A stretch of DNA of 7,480 bases from Bacillota bacterium (GCA_023401495.1 JAEXDU010000173.1:1-7480); one strand, 5' to 3'; positions 1 through 5,616 are shown, numbered from the stretch's first letter. Numbers and translations: made by a program. Notes: generated from the letters alone by a model not told the origin.

Positions 1-171
1 AAAAATCGTGGCCCCCGGCGCTTTCTGCTATTACAGCCTTTATGGCCGGCTGTTATGTTTCAGATTGATGAGGGAGCTTTGCAAAGGGTGTAAAACGGCA
101 ATCCTGGCCCAGTTTTTCTCTCATTCCGCAAGCAAAATGGGAGAAAAAGGCCACATCCATTGACAGGGGGA
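1..171. other. Left-edge stretch without a supported gene
   Basis: I see no convincing gene here. Three plus-strand frames are open from the left edge and close at positions 68, 93 and 163, so one could be the tail of a gene that starts outside the window, but none contains a motif I recognise. The frame closing at 68 ends in a weakly hydrophobic tail. On the minus strand a 35-codon frame (ATG at 161-159, stop near 54) follows the zinc-ribbon gene but lacks a clear ribosome binding site. The main structure is the inverted repeat at 105-153. A smaller one (ACAGCC at 33-38 with GGCTGT at 48-53) has no run of T after it. Confidence 0.4.
105..153. repeat. Long imperfect inverted repeat downstream of the zinc-ribbon gene
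   Basis: Positions 113-125 pair with 136-148 as a 13-bp stem containing one G-T wobble, around a 10-nt loop. Beyond a 3-nt bulge (110-112), TGGCC (105-109) pairs with GGCCA (149-153). The hairpin begins 19 nt after the stop codon of the minus-strand zinc-ribbon gene, where a transcript end would be expected. However, the T run lies in the stem and no T tract follows on either strand, so it is not a textbook intrinsic terminator. It may be a 3'-end stabilising structure or a degenerate terminator. Confidence 0.5.
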
Positions 172-465
172 TTACACTGCCGCCCCCGCTTTCATCTTCG
201 CAAAGCACTCGCTGCAATAAACGGGCCGCTCACCGCTCGGCTGAAAGGGGACCTTGCACGGCTTGCCGCAGGCCGCACAAACGGCATCATACATTTGACG
301 AGGGGGACGCTGTTCCCCTGTATTCTTGCGGGCCGATCGGCATTCTTTGCATCGCTTGGGCTCATTCGTGAACCCCTTTTCTGCATAAAACTCCTGCTCC
401 CCAGCGGTCCAAATGAATTCTTTTCCGCAGTCCGCGCAGACAAGTACTTTATCCTCATACATCAT
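172..465 (-). CDS. Small double zinc-ribbon protein (CxxC-x17-CxxC type)
   Basis: A 97-residue soluble protein with two zinc-ribbon modules. The N-terminal module has C10-x2-C13 and C39-x2-C42 around a conserved-looking FxWTAGEQEFYAEKGF segment, as in the 'probable zinc-ribbon' family of Clostridia. The C-terminal module has C63-x2-C66 and C84-x2-C87 separated by exactly 17 residues, plus an extra C70. The start is chosen from AAGGAG at 477-472, six bases before ATG at 465. A second ATG follows at once (462) and is equally possible, but the upstream in-frame ATG at 495 would place this binding site inside the gene. It lies 57 bp downstream of znuA on the same strand with no visible promoter between, so it is probably co-transcribed. 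The biochemical role is unknown; the eight paired cysteines imply up to two structural or stored zinc ions (inference). Confidence 0.85.
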   Translation of the reverse strand: MMYEDKVLVCADCGKEFIWTAGEQEFYAEKGFTNEPKRCKECRSARKNTGEQRPPRQMYDAVCAACGKPCKVPFQPSGERPVYCSECFAKMKAGAAV

Positions 466-522
466 TGACAACTCCTTATTTCTCCGCCAAGGCATCGCGT
501 TTGGGCGGCTGACTGTTAACCG

Positions 523-1467
523 TTATTTGGCAAGGCTGTCATAAATCTTGGAAAGGTTATCTTCCATGCGTTCCAGATAGGATTTATCGTCTTCGCCGCC
601 TTCGATCGTATAGATCGTTTCCACCTTGGCGCCGACTTCGTCCGCCAAAGTCTTAGAGACCTCCGGGCTGGCCATTTCTTCTGCAAAAATGGTAGTTACC
701 TGATTCTCTTTGCAGTATTTTACGAGCTCCGCCATTTGCTGCGCACTGGGTTCGCCTTCGGCAAATACATCCTCTACGCTGTTCTGCTCCAGCCCAAAAT
801 CCCGGCAAAGATAGCCGAAAGCGGCATGCCCGGTGACAAAGCTCTTCTTTTTCACGGACTGGAATTTTCCCTGATACTCCGTATAGAGCTTCTCCAGCTG
901 GGCGACGTAGTCGTTGCAGTTTGTCTCATAGAACTCTTTATTGGAAGGATCCGCGCTGACCAGCGCTTCTTTGATATTCTTCACTTCCACTTCCGCGCCT
1001 TTGAGGCTGAGCCACAGATGAGGATCATATTGGCCGTGTTCTTCGATTTCTTCCTTTTCCGTATTCTGAATCGGTTCCGCGCCCTTGGAAGCCTCTACCG
1101 TGATGAGACTCGAATTATTCGCGGATTTGATCGCATCGTCCACCCAGGCTTCCATGCCAAATCCGTTATATACAAAAATTTTGGCTTTGCTCAGCCCGGC
1201 CAAGTCCTGCGCCTTCGGTTCAAAATCATGCGGCTCCGTACCATCCGGAATAATCGTAGCGACCTCTACCTTGTCTTTTCCGACAGCCTCTACAAATTCC
1301 TTCATCGCGTTAAAGGTAACGGAAACAGGGATTTTTTCCGCTTCCACTGTGCTTGTGTTTTCAGCACTGCTGCTCCCCTGCTGCTCTGTCGGACTTCCAT
1401 TGCTGCAAGCCGTGGCGCCCATCAGGATCGTCAGACTTACCAGCAATGCTGCTGCTTTTTGAAACAT
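523..1467 (-). CDS. znuA: Zinc ABC transporter substrate-binding lipoprotein (ZnuA/AdcA family)
   Basis: A 314-residue extracytoplasmic binding protein that captures Zn2+ for ZnuBC. The N-terminus is a lipoprotein signal: a short hydrophobic stretch ending in GATAC with Cys21 as the likely lipidated residue, followed by a Ser/Thr/Glu-rich linker (22-44). The cluster A-I metal ligands are visible: H80 in the EPHDFEP motif, H150 in DPHLWLS and H214 in TGHAAFGY. A His at the third site, where manganese-binding relatives have Glu, favours zinc. The loop before H150 is acidic (EKEEIEEHG) and nearly lacks the long His-rich tract of proteobacterial ZnuA. The start is ATG 1467, nine bases after AGGAGG (1482-1477). 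A TTG at 1476 abuts that site and cannot be the start. It is transcribed divergently from znuCB from its own promoter, with a Zur-like box in its leader. Confidence 0.95.
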   Translation of the reverse strand: MFQKAAALLVSLTILMGATACSNGSPTEQQGSSSAENTSTVEAEKIPVSVTFNAMKEFVEAVGKDKVEVATIIPDGTEPHDFEPKAQDLAGLSKAKIFVYNGFGMEAWVDDAIKSANNSSLITVEASKGAEPIQNTEKEEIEEHGQYDPHLWLSLKGAEVEVKNIKEALVSADPSNKEFYETNCNDYVAQLEKLYTEYQGKFQSVKKKSFVTGHAAFGYLCRDFGLEQNSVEDVFAEGEPSAQQMAELVKYCKENQVTTIFAEEMASPEVSKTLADEVGAKVETIYTIEGGEDDKSYLERMEDNLSKIYDSLAK

Positions 1468-1493
1468 TCTTAACAACCTCCTATATTACACTT

Positions 1494-1512
1494 GCAAATG
1501 GAGTGCATTTGC
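1494..1512. promoter_or_regulatory. Putative Zur box 1 (znuA side)
   Basis: GCAAATG-gagtg-CATTTGC is a perfect 7-bp inverted repeat with a 5-bp spacer, the best of four copies in this window. Read as 9-1-9 it has the geometry of Fur-family operators. It lies just downstream of the znuA promoter and also overlaps the -35/spacer of one possible rightward promoter. Assignment to the Zur encoded at 3254 is inferred from repetition, position and gene content. Confidence 0.8.
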
Positions 1513-1514
1513 GT

Positions 1515-1543
1515 TTATAATCTATATCATAAGCGCGTAAAAT
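1515..1543 (+). promoter_or_regulatory. Candidate znuCB promoter
   Basis: Two rightward options exist. TAAAAT (1538-1543) with a poor -35 (TTATAA, 1515-1520) at 17-bp spacing would put its -10 exactly 13 bp before box 2, mirroring the znuA promoter and box 1. Alternatively TATAAT (1516-1521) pairs with TTGCAA (1492-1497) at 18 bp, with box 1 covering the -35 region. I favour the first on geometry only; neither has a consensus -35. Confidence 0.4.
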
Positions 1544-1554
1544 TGATTTGTCAA
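1526..1554 (-). promoter_or_regulatory. znuA promoter (sigma-A type)
   Basis: Reading the minus strand, TTGACA (1554-1549) is followed after 17 bp by TATGAT (1531-1526), a near-consensus vegetative promoter. The predicted start near 1519 leaves a leader of about 50 nt that contains the inverted repeat at 1494-1512 and the AGGAGG of znuA. The -10 end is 13 bp upstream of that repeat, so a bound repressor would sit at the transcription start and initial transcribed region. Confidence 0.75.
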
Positions 1555-1556
1555 GC

Positions 1557-1575
1557 GCAAACGAAATGCATTTGC
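1557..1575. promoter_or_regulatory. Putative Zur box 2 (znuCB side)
   Basis: GCAAACG-aaatg-CATTTGC matches box 1 at 13 of 14 arm positions and keeps the same 5-bp spacer. It sits directly upstream of the znuA -35 element. Overlapping palindromes extend it: AAATGCATTT (1564-1573) and TTTGCAAA (1571-1578), which might permit more than one dimer to bind. Confidence 0.75.
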
Positions 1576-1586
1576 AAAGTGTTTTC

Positions 1587-1614
1587 TGCTTTGCAGGGCG
1601 CTCGGCGCAAAGCA
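1587..1614 (+). other. Inverted repeat in the znuCB leader
   Basis: TGCTTTGC (1587-1594) and GCAAAGCA (1607-1614) form a perfect 8-bp stem around a 12-nt GC-rich loop, ending 24 bases before the znuC start and just ahead of its ribosome binding site. It could fold in the mRNA leader. No T run follows, so it is not a simple terminator. Its function is unknown. Confidence 0.45.
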
Positions 1615-1638
1615 CGCACCATTTTGAAAGAGGTGACC

Positions 1639-2328
1639 ATGTTCATGATCCAGGCAAGCAATCTGTTTTTTTCTTATACGGGTTCTCCCCCGTTTGTATT
1701 AAACGATATCTCACTGGAACTATCCGACGGCGACTATGTGTCTGTGGTCGGTGAAAACGGCTGCGGCAAAAGCACGTTGATGCGGCTGATCCTGAAATTC
1801 ATAAAACCCACCGGCGGTATCATCGAATCGAAGGCAAAAAGAATCGGGTATGTTCCGCAGAAAAATGATTTTTCAAACGCGAATTTCCCGATCACTGTTT
1901 CTGAGATGCTCCATTCGTACCGCAAACTTTTGAAGATCAAAGACAAGAGCGCTGTTGCGTCCGGCATTGCGCAGGTAGGCATGAACGGCTTTGAAAACGC
2001 ACTGGTGGGAACGCTCTCCGGCGGTCAGGGACAGAAGGTTCTGATCGCGCGGGCCCTGCTGGGAAACCCTGACCTGCTGATATTGGATGAACCGTCCACG
2101 GGGGTGGATATGGAAAGCCAGAAAGAGATTTATGGTTTTCTGAAAAAACTGAACCGGGAAAAAGGGATCACGATTGTTTCCGTCGAACACAACCTGAACG
2201 CCGCCATCGCCAACTCGACGTTCTTGTACCATCTGGCGGCGGGGCGCGGACATCTCTGCACTCCCGAGCAATATACAAAGGAATATCTTCACGGAGAAAA
2301 GAAAGGTGAATCGGATGCTCAGCTATAG
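1639..2328 (+). CDS. znuC: Zinc ABC transporter ATP-binding protein
   Basis: A 229-residue cytoplasmic ATPase that powers ZnuB. All ABC signatures are present in order: Walker A GENGCGKST (38-46), Q-loop Q74 in YVPQK, signature LSGGQ (126-130), Walker B LLILDEP (146-152) and the H-loop His184 in SVEHN. The length is normal for the metal-type (MntB/ZnuC) subfamily. The frame is open upstream to a TTG at 1492, but that part overlaps the operator region and is not credible as protein. GAGG at 1630-1633 lies 5 bases before ATG 1639 and 11 before ATG 1645, so the shorter start (MIQAS..., closer to typical ZnuC N-termini) is almost as likely. Its 3' end overlaps znuB by 14 bp, indicating translational coupling. 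Mn or Fe transport is excluded mainly by context. Confidence 0.95.
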   Translation: MFMIQASNLFFSYTGSPPFVLNDISLELSDGDYVSVVGENGCGKSTLMRLILKFIKPTGGIIESKAKRIGYVPQKNDFSNANFPITVSEMLHSYRKLLKIKDKSAVASGIAQVGMNGFENALVGTLSGGQGQKVLIARALLGNPDLLILDEPSTGVDMESQKEIYGFLKKLNREKGITIVSVEHNLNAAIANSTFLYHLAAGRGHLCTPEQYTKEYLHGEKKGESDAQL

Positions 2329-3139
2329 TTTCATGCAGAACGCGTTGTTCGTATCTGTTTTTATTTCCATACTGTGCCCTTGTATCGGTATTTTTCTGGT
2401 TTTGCGCCGCTATTCCATGATTGGCGATACTCTCTCCCACGCTTCTTTGGCGGGGGTTACGATCGGCCTGCTGTGCGGGCAGAATCCCGTTTTGGGGGCG
2501 TTCCTCTTCACTTCTTTCTGCGGTGCGCTCATTGAATTTCTGCGCAGCTATTTCAAAAAGTACACCGACCTGATCCTCACGGTCGTTCTCTCTCTGAGCG
2601 TCGGTACCGCCATCACGATCATCAGCTCCGGTAAGCTCCACGCGAACGCCGACTCTTTCCTGTTCGGCAGCATTCTTACCGTTACAAAATTCGATATGGC
2701 TATGGTTCTGATTCTCAGCCTGATTTCCGTTTTGACGCTGATTGTTTTATACCACCAAATGATTTACATTGCCTACGATGAGGAAGCGGCCAAGGTGGCG
2801 GGCGTAAGGGTACGGCTGATCAATTATGTATTTTCGATTCTGGTCGCCTCCGCCATTTCCATTTCTATTCGGATCGTCGGCGTTCTGGTTCTCAGCTCCA
2901 TGATTGCCCTCCCTGTCGCAACAGCGCTGCAGCTGGAAAAGGGCTTTCGGCATACGTTCCTGTTTTCCATCGTTTTCAGCTTCCTCGATATCATGCTCGG
3001 GCTTTTTCTCTCTTATTACCTGAATGTGGCTCCCGGCGGCTTTACCGCGCTGGTTTCTGTTGCGATGCTCGTATTGGTATTGGTCGGAAAGCAAATAGCG
3101 AAGAAGGTTCGTTCCTTCAAAAGCAGTTCGGTTTCGTAA
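2315..3139 (+). CDS. znuB: Zinc ABC transporter permease
   Basis: A 274-residue ABC-3 family membrane permease that forms the Zn2+ channel with ZnuC. Hydrophobic segments run almost the whole length (for example about 9-29, 43-75, 87-104, 128-150, 171-205, 214-236 and 243-260). The N-terminus MLSYSFMQNA and the segment FLVLRRYSMIGDTLSHASLAG (26-46) are characteristic of ZnuB/AdcB proteins, and Y153-V162 (AYDEEAAKVAG around it) is the loop expected to contact the ATPase. ATG 2315 is chosen because AAAGG (2302-2306) lies 8 bases upstream. A GTG at 2306 in the same frame is an alternative. The gene overlaps the znuC end. No terminator is visible after the stop, so transcripts may read through into zur. 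Confidence 0.95.
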   Translation: MLSYSFMQNALFVSVFISILCPCIGIFLVLRRYSMIGDTLSHASLAGVTIGLLCGQNPVLGAFLFTSFCGALIEFLRSYFKKYTDLILTVVLSLSVGTAITIISSGKLHANADSFLFGSILTVTKFDMAMVLILSLISVLTLIVLYHQMIYIAYDEEAAKVAGVRVRLINYVFSILVASAISISIRIVGVLVLSSMIALPVATALQLEKGFRHTFLFSIVFSFLDIMLGLFLSYYLNVAPGGFTALVSVAMLVLVLVGKQIAKKVRSFKSSSVS

Positions 3140-3157
3140 AAATGGAACGAAAAATAC

Positions 3158-3186
3158 TTGACTTCAATGAATAAGAGACATATAAT
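3158..3186 (+). promoter_or_regulatory. zur operon promoter (sigma-A type)
   Basis: TTGACT (3158-3163) and TATAAT (3181-3186) are separated by 17 bp, which is near consensus. A second TATAAT follows at 3191-3196, immediately before the operator copy at 3197. The promoter starts only 18 bp after the znuB stop codon, so zur and the genes behind it can be transcribed independently of znuCB. Confidence 0.8.
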
Positions 3187-3196
3187 CTGGTATAAT

Positions 3197-3215
3197 GCAC
3201 ATGATTTGCATTTGC
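3197..3215. promoter_or_regulatory. Putative Zur box 3 (autoregulatory)
   Basis: GCACATG-atttg-CATTTGC has one arm perfect and the other with a single change, with the same 5-bp spacer. ATTTGC is repeated in tandem at 3204-3215. It begins 10 bp after the -10 element of the zur promoter, covering the expected transcription start, which suggests the regulator represses its own operon. Confidence 0.75.
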
Positions 3216-3253
3216 ATTAACGTTGGCTGTGCATTACGGGAGGCATCTTACCT

Positions 3254-3667
3254 ATGACGGATTTTACAAACAACTGGCCCGCCGGTTTCAAAAAAACAAA
3301 GCCGCGCGAACGCGTGCTTTCTGCGCTGGAGGCGGCGGAAAACCCTTTGAGCGTTCAGGAAATCTGTTCTAAAATCACGACCGAGCAAGACCCGGCGTGG
3401 CCCTCTACCGTTTATAGGATATTGAGCCTTTTTGTGAAAAAAGGGATCGTCACAAAGCTTTCCGTCATGAGCAGTGAAACGGCGGTTTACGAGCTGAACC
3501 GTTTTCACTATAAGCATTACGCCGTATGCATCAATTGCCATAAAATCATTCCGCTGGAAAGATGCGCGATCGAAACGATTTTCCCGGGCCTCCCGGAAAG
3601 GGAGTTTCAGGTGGTCGGGCACAATCTGGAGGTATACGGCTACTGCAAAAACTGCATGCAGAAATGA
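3254..3667 (+). CDS. zur: Fur-family zinc-responsive repressor (Zur-like)
   Basis: A 137-residue regulator. The winged-helix half contains the recognition helix around P50-STVYRILSLFVKKG (50-64). The C-terminal half carries Cys pairs C92/C95 and C131/C134 that form the structural Zn(Cys)4 site of Fur-family proteins. Candidate sensory ligands are H85, H88, H96, C104 and H123. Fur, PerR and Zur cannot be separated by residues alone here. The Zur call rests on the surrounding zinc genes and the shared operator repeats at their promoters. GGGAGG (3238-3243) lies 10 bases before the ATG. It is the first gene of a likely operon with rpsN, rpmG and a G3E GTPase: gaps are short and no internal promoter is evident. 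With zinc bound it should repress its own operon, znuA, znuCB and the 5617 gene (inference). Confidence 0.88.
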   Translation: MTDFTNNWPAGFKKTKPRERVLSALEAAENPLSVQEICSKITTEQDPAWPSTVYRILSLFVKKGIVTKLSVMSSETAVYELNRFHYKHYAVCINCHKIIPLERCAIETIFPGLPEREFQVVGHNLEVYGYCKNCMQK

Positions 3668-3772
3668 AGATGCCTGCGATCATGCTCAAAACAGATTTAC
3701 CTCATTTCCTGATACTTGGGAAAGCGATTTGTACGCGTAAGAAAACAACCGCCGATTGAAAAGGAGTTTAGA

Positions 3773-4042
3773 ATGGCAAAAAAATCAAAAATGATGAAAC
3801 ACCTGCGTCAGCAGCAAACAGTAGAAAAATATGCCGAACTGCGCAAAGCCCTGATTCAATCAGGCGATCGCGCCGCGCTGAGCAAGCTGCCGCGCGACGC
3901 TTCCCCGGTACGGGTTCACAACCGCTGCGCTCTGACAGGGCGGCCCCACGGCTATCTGCGCAAATACGGCATATCCCGCATTTTATTCCGTGAGTTGGCG
4001 CATCAGGGGAAAATTCCCGGTGTTCATAAATCCAGTTGGTAA
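3773..4042 (+). CDS. rpsN: 30S ribosomal protein S14, zinc-independent (C-) paralogue
   Basis: An 89-residue S14. The family hallmark C-terminus is present (NRCALTGRPHGYLRKYGISR from residue 50, ending GKIPGVHKSSW). The short 61-residue Firmicutes S14 binds zinc through two CxxC pairs. This protein is the longer type and retains only C52, so it cannot form that site. Such C- paralogues are known from Bacillus and Streptomyces to be made during zinc starvation and to replace the zinc form, freeing metal. AAGGAG (3761-3766) is six bases before ATG 3773. An upstream in-frame ATG at 3716 adds 19 residues unlike S14 and ignores that site. It lies 105 bp after zur and 21 bp before rpmG, with no promoter or Zur-like box of its own, so it is probably transcribed from the zur promoter. 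Confidence 0.93.
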   Translation: MAKKSKMMKHLRQQQTVEKYAELRKALIQSGDRAALSKLPRDASPVRVHNRCALTGRPHGYLRKYGISRILFRELAHQGKIPGVHKSSW

Positions 4043-4063
4043 TTTTTTGAGAGGAGTCTTACG

Positions 4064-4213
4064 ATGAGAGAAAAAATTACGTTGGCATGCACAGAAACAG
4101 GAGACAGAAACTATACGACAACAAAAAATAAGAAAATCCATCCCGAAAGAATGGAATGTATGAAATATTGCCCCCGTTTGCGCAAGCACACGCTGCATAA
4201 GGAAACCAAATAA
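4064..4213 (+). CDS. rpmG: 50S ribosomal protein L33, zinc-independent (C-) paralogue
   Basis: A 49-residue protein with clear L33 character: MREKITLACTETGDRNYTTT at the start, KYCPRLRKHTLHKETK at the end. Zinc-binding L33 has two CxxC pairs. Here they read C9-TE-T12 and C36-PR-L39, so each pair has lost its second Cys and zinc coordination is not expected. A stray C32 does not restore it. GAGGAG (4051-4056) is seven bases before the ATG. The gene follows rpsN by 21 bp. The pairing of C- S14 and C- L33 behind a Fur-family regulator is the classical zinc-sparing arrangement, in which zinc-free copies are used under limitation and the zinc-bearing copies elsewhere in the genome supply metal. 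Confidence 0.92.
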   Translation: MREKITLACTETGDRNYTTTKNKKIHPERMECMKYCPRLRKHTLHKETK

Positions 4214-4289
4214 TATGTTTCGGTTTGCAAAAGGTACTCCATCCGATCCCACCATCTATTTTTAATTGAATCAAAGGAGAATGAGGCCA

Positions 4290-5387
4290 GTGGCAACAGA
4301 AATTTATATTATCTCGGGTTTTTTGGGCGCGGGCAAGACCACGCTGATTCAAAAGCTGCTGAAAGAAGCGTTTGCGCACGAAAAGGTAGCGCTGATCGAA
4401 AACGACTTTGGGGAAATCAGCGTGGATGCCGCGCTGCTGAAATCCAGCGGTGTGGAAATCAGGGAAATCAGTGCCGGCTGCATCTGCTGCAGCCTCTCGG
4501 GCGATTTTGTAAGCGCGCTCAAAGACCTTCTAAAACGCTATCAGCCCGATAAAATCATCATTGAACCATCCGGGGTCGGTAAGCTTTCCGACATTGTAAC
4601 GGCGTGCGCCGATCCACAGATTCAGTCCCTGGCAAAGGTAAAAAGCCGAATTACCGTTGCGGACGCAAAGCGCTGCAAAATGTATCTGGATAATTTCGGC
4701 GAGTTTTTCATCAATCAGATTGAAAATGCAGATGTCGTTCTTCTCAGCCGCGCCGGGCTTTCCCCGGACCAGGCCGCGCAGGCCCGCAGGCTGGTGAAGA
4801 AACTGAATCCGCATGCCCGCCTTTTTTCTGAACCATGGGAGCAAATTACCGTCAGCGCGATTCTGGCGCCCCATCCCCGTGAGGCGCACTGCGACCACGA
4901 ACACCACTGCAGCCATTCCCACGAACATTCTCATGCGGAGGTGGCCTGTTCTGAGCATTTGAAGCATGCGGAGCCGATCTGCTGTAACCATCACAGTCAT
5001 GACCACGATAACCATGACCATCATAGCCATGCGGGGATCGCCTGCTCTGACCACCATGACCACCACGAACATCACGAACATCATGGGGCCTGCGGGTGCG
5101 GACATAACCATGCGGCGGAAGAGATTTTTGACACCGTGACCATCCGGACAAAACGGAGATTCCGCACAGAAGATCTGCTCTCCCTTGTATCCCGCATGGA
5201 GCAAAACGCAAAGGGATCGATTCTGCGCGCCAAGGGGATTGTTCAAGGTACCGGCGGATATCTGAACTTCCAATATCTTCCAGGTGATGTTCAGATCACA
5301 AACTCTGCCGTCGGCGGCGACATGCTTTGCTTTATCGGCCGCCACCTGAACCGGCAGGAGCTGACCGCTCTTTTTGGCGCAGAATGA
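4290..5387 (+). CDS. His-rich G3E (CobW-family) GTPase, putative zinc metallochaperone
   Basis: A 365-residue protein. The N-terminal domain has Walker A GFLGAGKTT (10-18), ENDFGE (37-42), the metal-binding CxCC motif C64-I-C-C67 and the IIEPSGVG switch-like segment (90-97). Residues 195-274 form a metal-binding linker with about 29 His and 8 Cys, followed by a CobW C-terminal domain (about 278-365). The usual NKxD guanine-specificity motif after the VVLL strand is replaced by LSRAG (152-156), so nucleotide preference may differ. The start is GTG 4290, ten bases after AAGGAG (4274-4279). ATG 4281 is one base from that site and too close. G3E members such as ZagA and ZNG1 deliver zinc to client enzymes. 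The client here is unknown. It follows rpmG by 76 bp and is the last gene of the zur operon. Confidence 0.9.
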   Translation: MATEIYIISGFLGAGKTTLIQKLLKEAFAHEKVALIENDFGEISVDAALLKSSGVEIREISAGCICCSLSGDFVSALKDLLKRYQPDKIIIEPSGVGKLSDIVTACADPQIQSLAKVKSRITVADAKRCKMYLDNFGEFFINQIENADVVLLSRAGLSPDQAAQARRLVKKLNPHARLFSEPWEQITVSAILAPHPREAHCDHEHHCSHSHEHSHAEVACSEHLKHAEPICCNHHSHDHDNHDHHSHAGIACSDHHDHHEHHEHHGACGCGHNHAAEEIFDTVTIRTKRRFRTEDLLSLVSRMEQNAKGSILRAKGIVQGTGGYLNFQYLPGDVQITNSAVGGDMLCFIGRHLNRQELTALFGAE

Positions 5388-5415
5388 CGCCATAGCACCC
5401 TATACCGCAGACGCA

Positions 5416-5463
5416 GCTTCCCTGCCGGGCCCATAGGAGGAATCCTCCGCCCGACAGGGGAGC
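5416..5463 (+). terminator. Strong hairpin after the first G3E GTPase, probable terminator
   Basis: Positions 5416-5430 pair with 5449-5463: a 15-position stem with one mismatch (5425/5454) and one G-T wobble (5419/5460). Inside, GGAGG (5436-5440) pairs with CCTCC (5444-5448). It lies 28 bp after the stop codon of the GTPase and upstream of a new promoter, so termination is the likely role. The following bases (CTTTC then A's) are a poor U tract, which lowers confidence. Confidence 0.45.
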
Positions 5464-5520
5464 CTTTCAAAAAACGGGTATATTCATGTATTTCGGCCAC
5501 TTCGTCCGGGTCCCTTGTGC

Positions 5521-5549
5521 TTGACAAGAAAATCATATCCAACTATAAT
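5521..5549 (+). promoter_or_regulatory. Consensus sigma-A promoter of the L,D-transpeptidase operon
   Basis: TTGACA (5521-5526), a 17-bp spacer and TATAAT (5544-5549) match the vegetative consensus at every position. Such a strong promoter is plausible only if repressed, and a copy of the window's inverted repeat lies 10 bp downstream. The leader to the first start codon is about 60 nt. Confidence 0.85.
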
Positions 5550-5559
5550 GGGCACAAAT

Positions 5560-5578
5560 GCAAAATGTGTGCATTTGA
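5560..5578. promoter_or_regulatory. Putative Zur box 4 (weaker copy)
   Basis: GCAAAAT-gtgtg-CATTTGA keeps 5 of 7 bases in the left arm and 6 of 7 in the right, and the TGCATTTG core shared by all four copies. Its distance from the -10 element (10 bp) equals that at the zur promoter. The weaker match suggests lower affinity, so this operon might be released earlier than the others as zinc falls (inference). Overlapping CAAATG (5555-5560) adds a further half-site. Confidence 0.6.
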
Positions 5579-5616
5579 AACGGATACTGAAATTTCGATT
5601 AAAGGAACCGGAAATT

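Noticed and set aside
33..53. Small hairpin ACAGCC/GGCTGT as a terminator of a gene entering from the left
   Set aside because: The 6-bp stem is short and the following TTATGTTT is a weak T tract, with no upstream gene visible to support it.
736..1473. Long plus-strand open frame of 245 codons
   Set aside because: It lies wholly antisense to znuA, whose protein has clear family motifs. The translation shows no domain and there is no ribosome binding site.
1492..1638. N-terminal extension of znuC by about 49 codons
   Set aside because: It would start at TTG within the operator region and carry no family similarity. ATG 1639 or 1645 has the ribosome binding site.
3716..3772. Upstream start adding 19 residues to S14
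   Set aside because: The added residues are unlike S14, and AAGGAG at 3761-3766 marks ATG 3773.
4980..5085. CAT/CAC/GAC-rich stretch looking like a microsatellite or a CRISPR-like array
   Set aside because: Units are irregular and stay in frame as a His/Asp/Cys-rich protein linker. There are no direct repeats with spacers.
4530..5393. Minus-strand frame of 287 codons, Met/Val-rich
   Set aside because: It is the antisense shadow of the His-rich linker (CAT/CAC codons read as ATG/GTG) of the G3E GTPase.
5515..5616. N-terminal extension of the L,D-transpeptidase by 34 codons
   Set aside because: The stretch contains a full consensus promoter and an operator copy, and ATG 5617 is followed by a normal membrane anchor.
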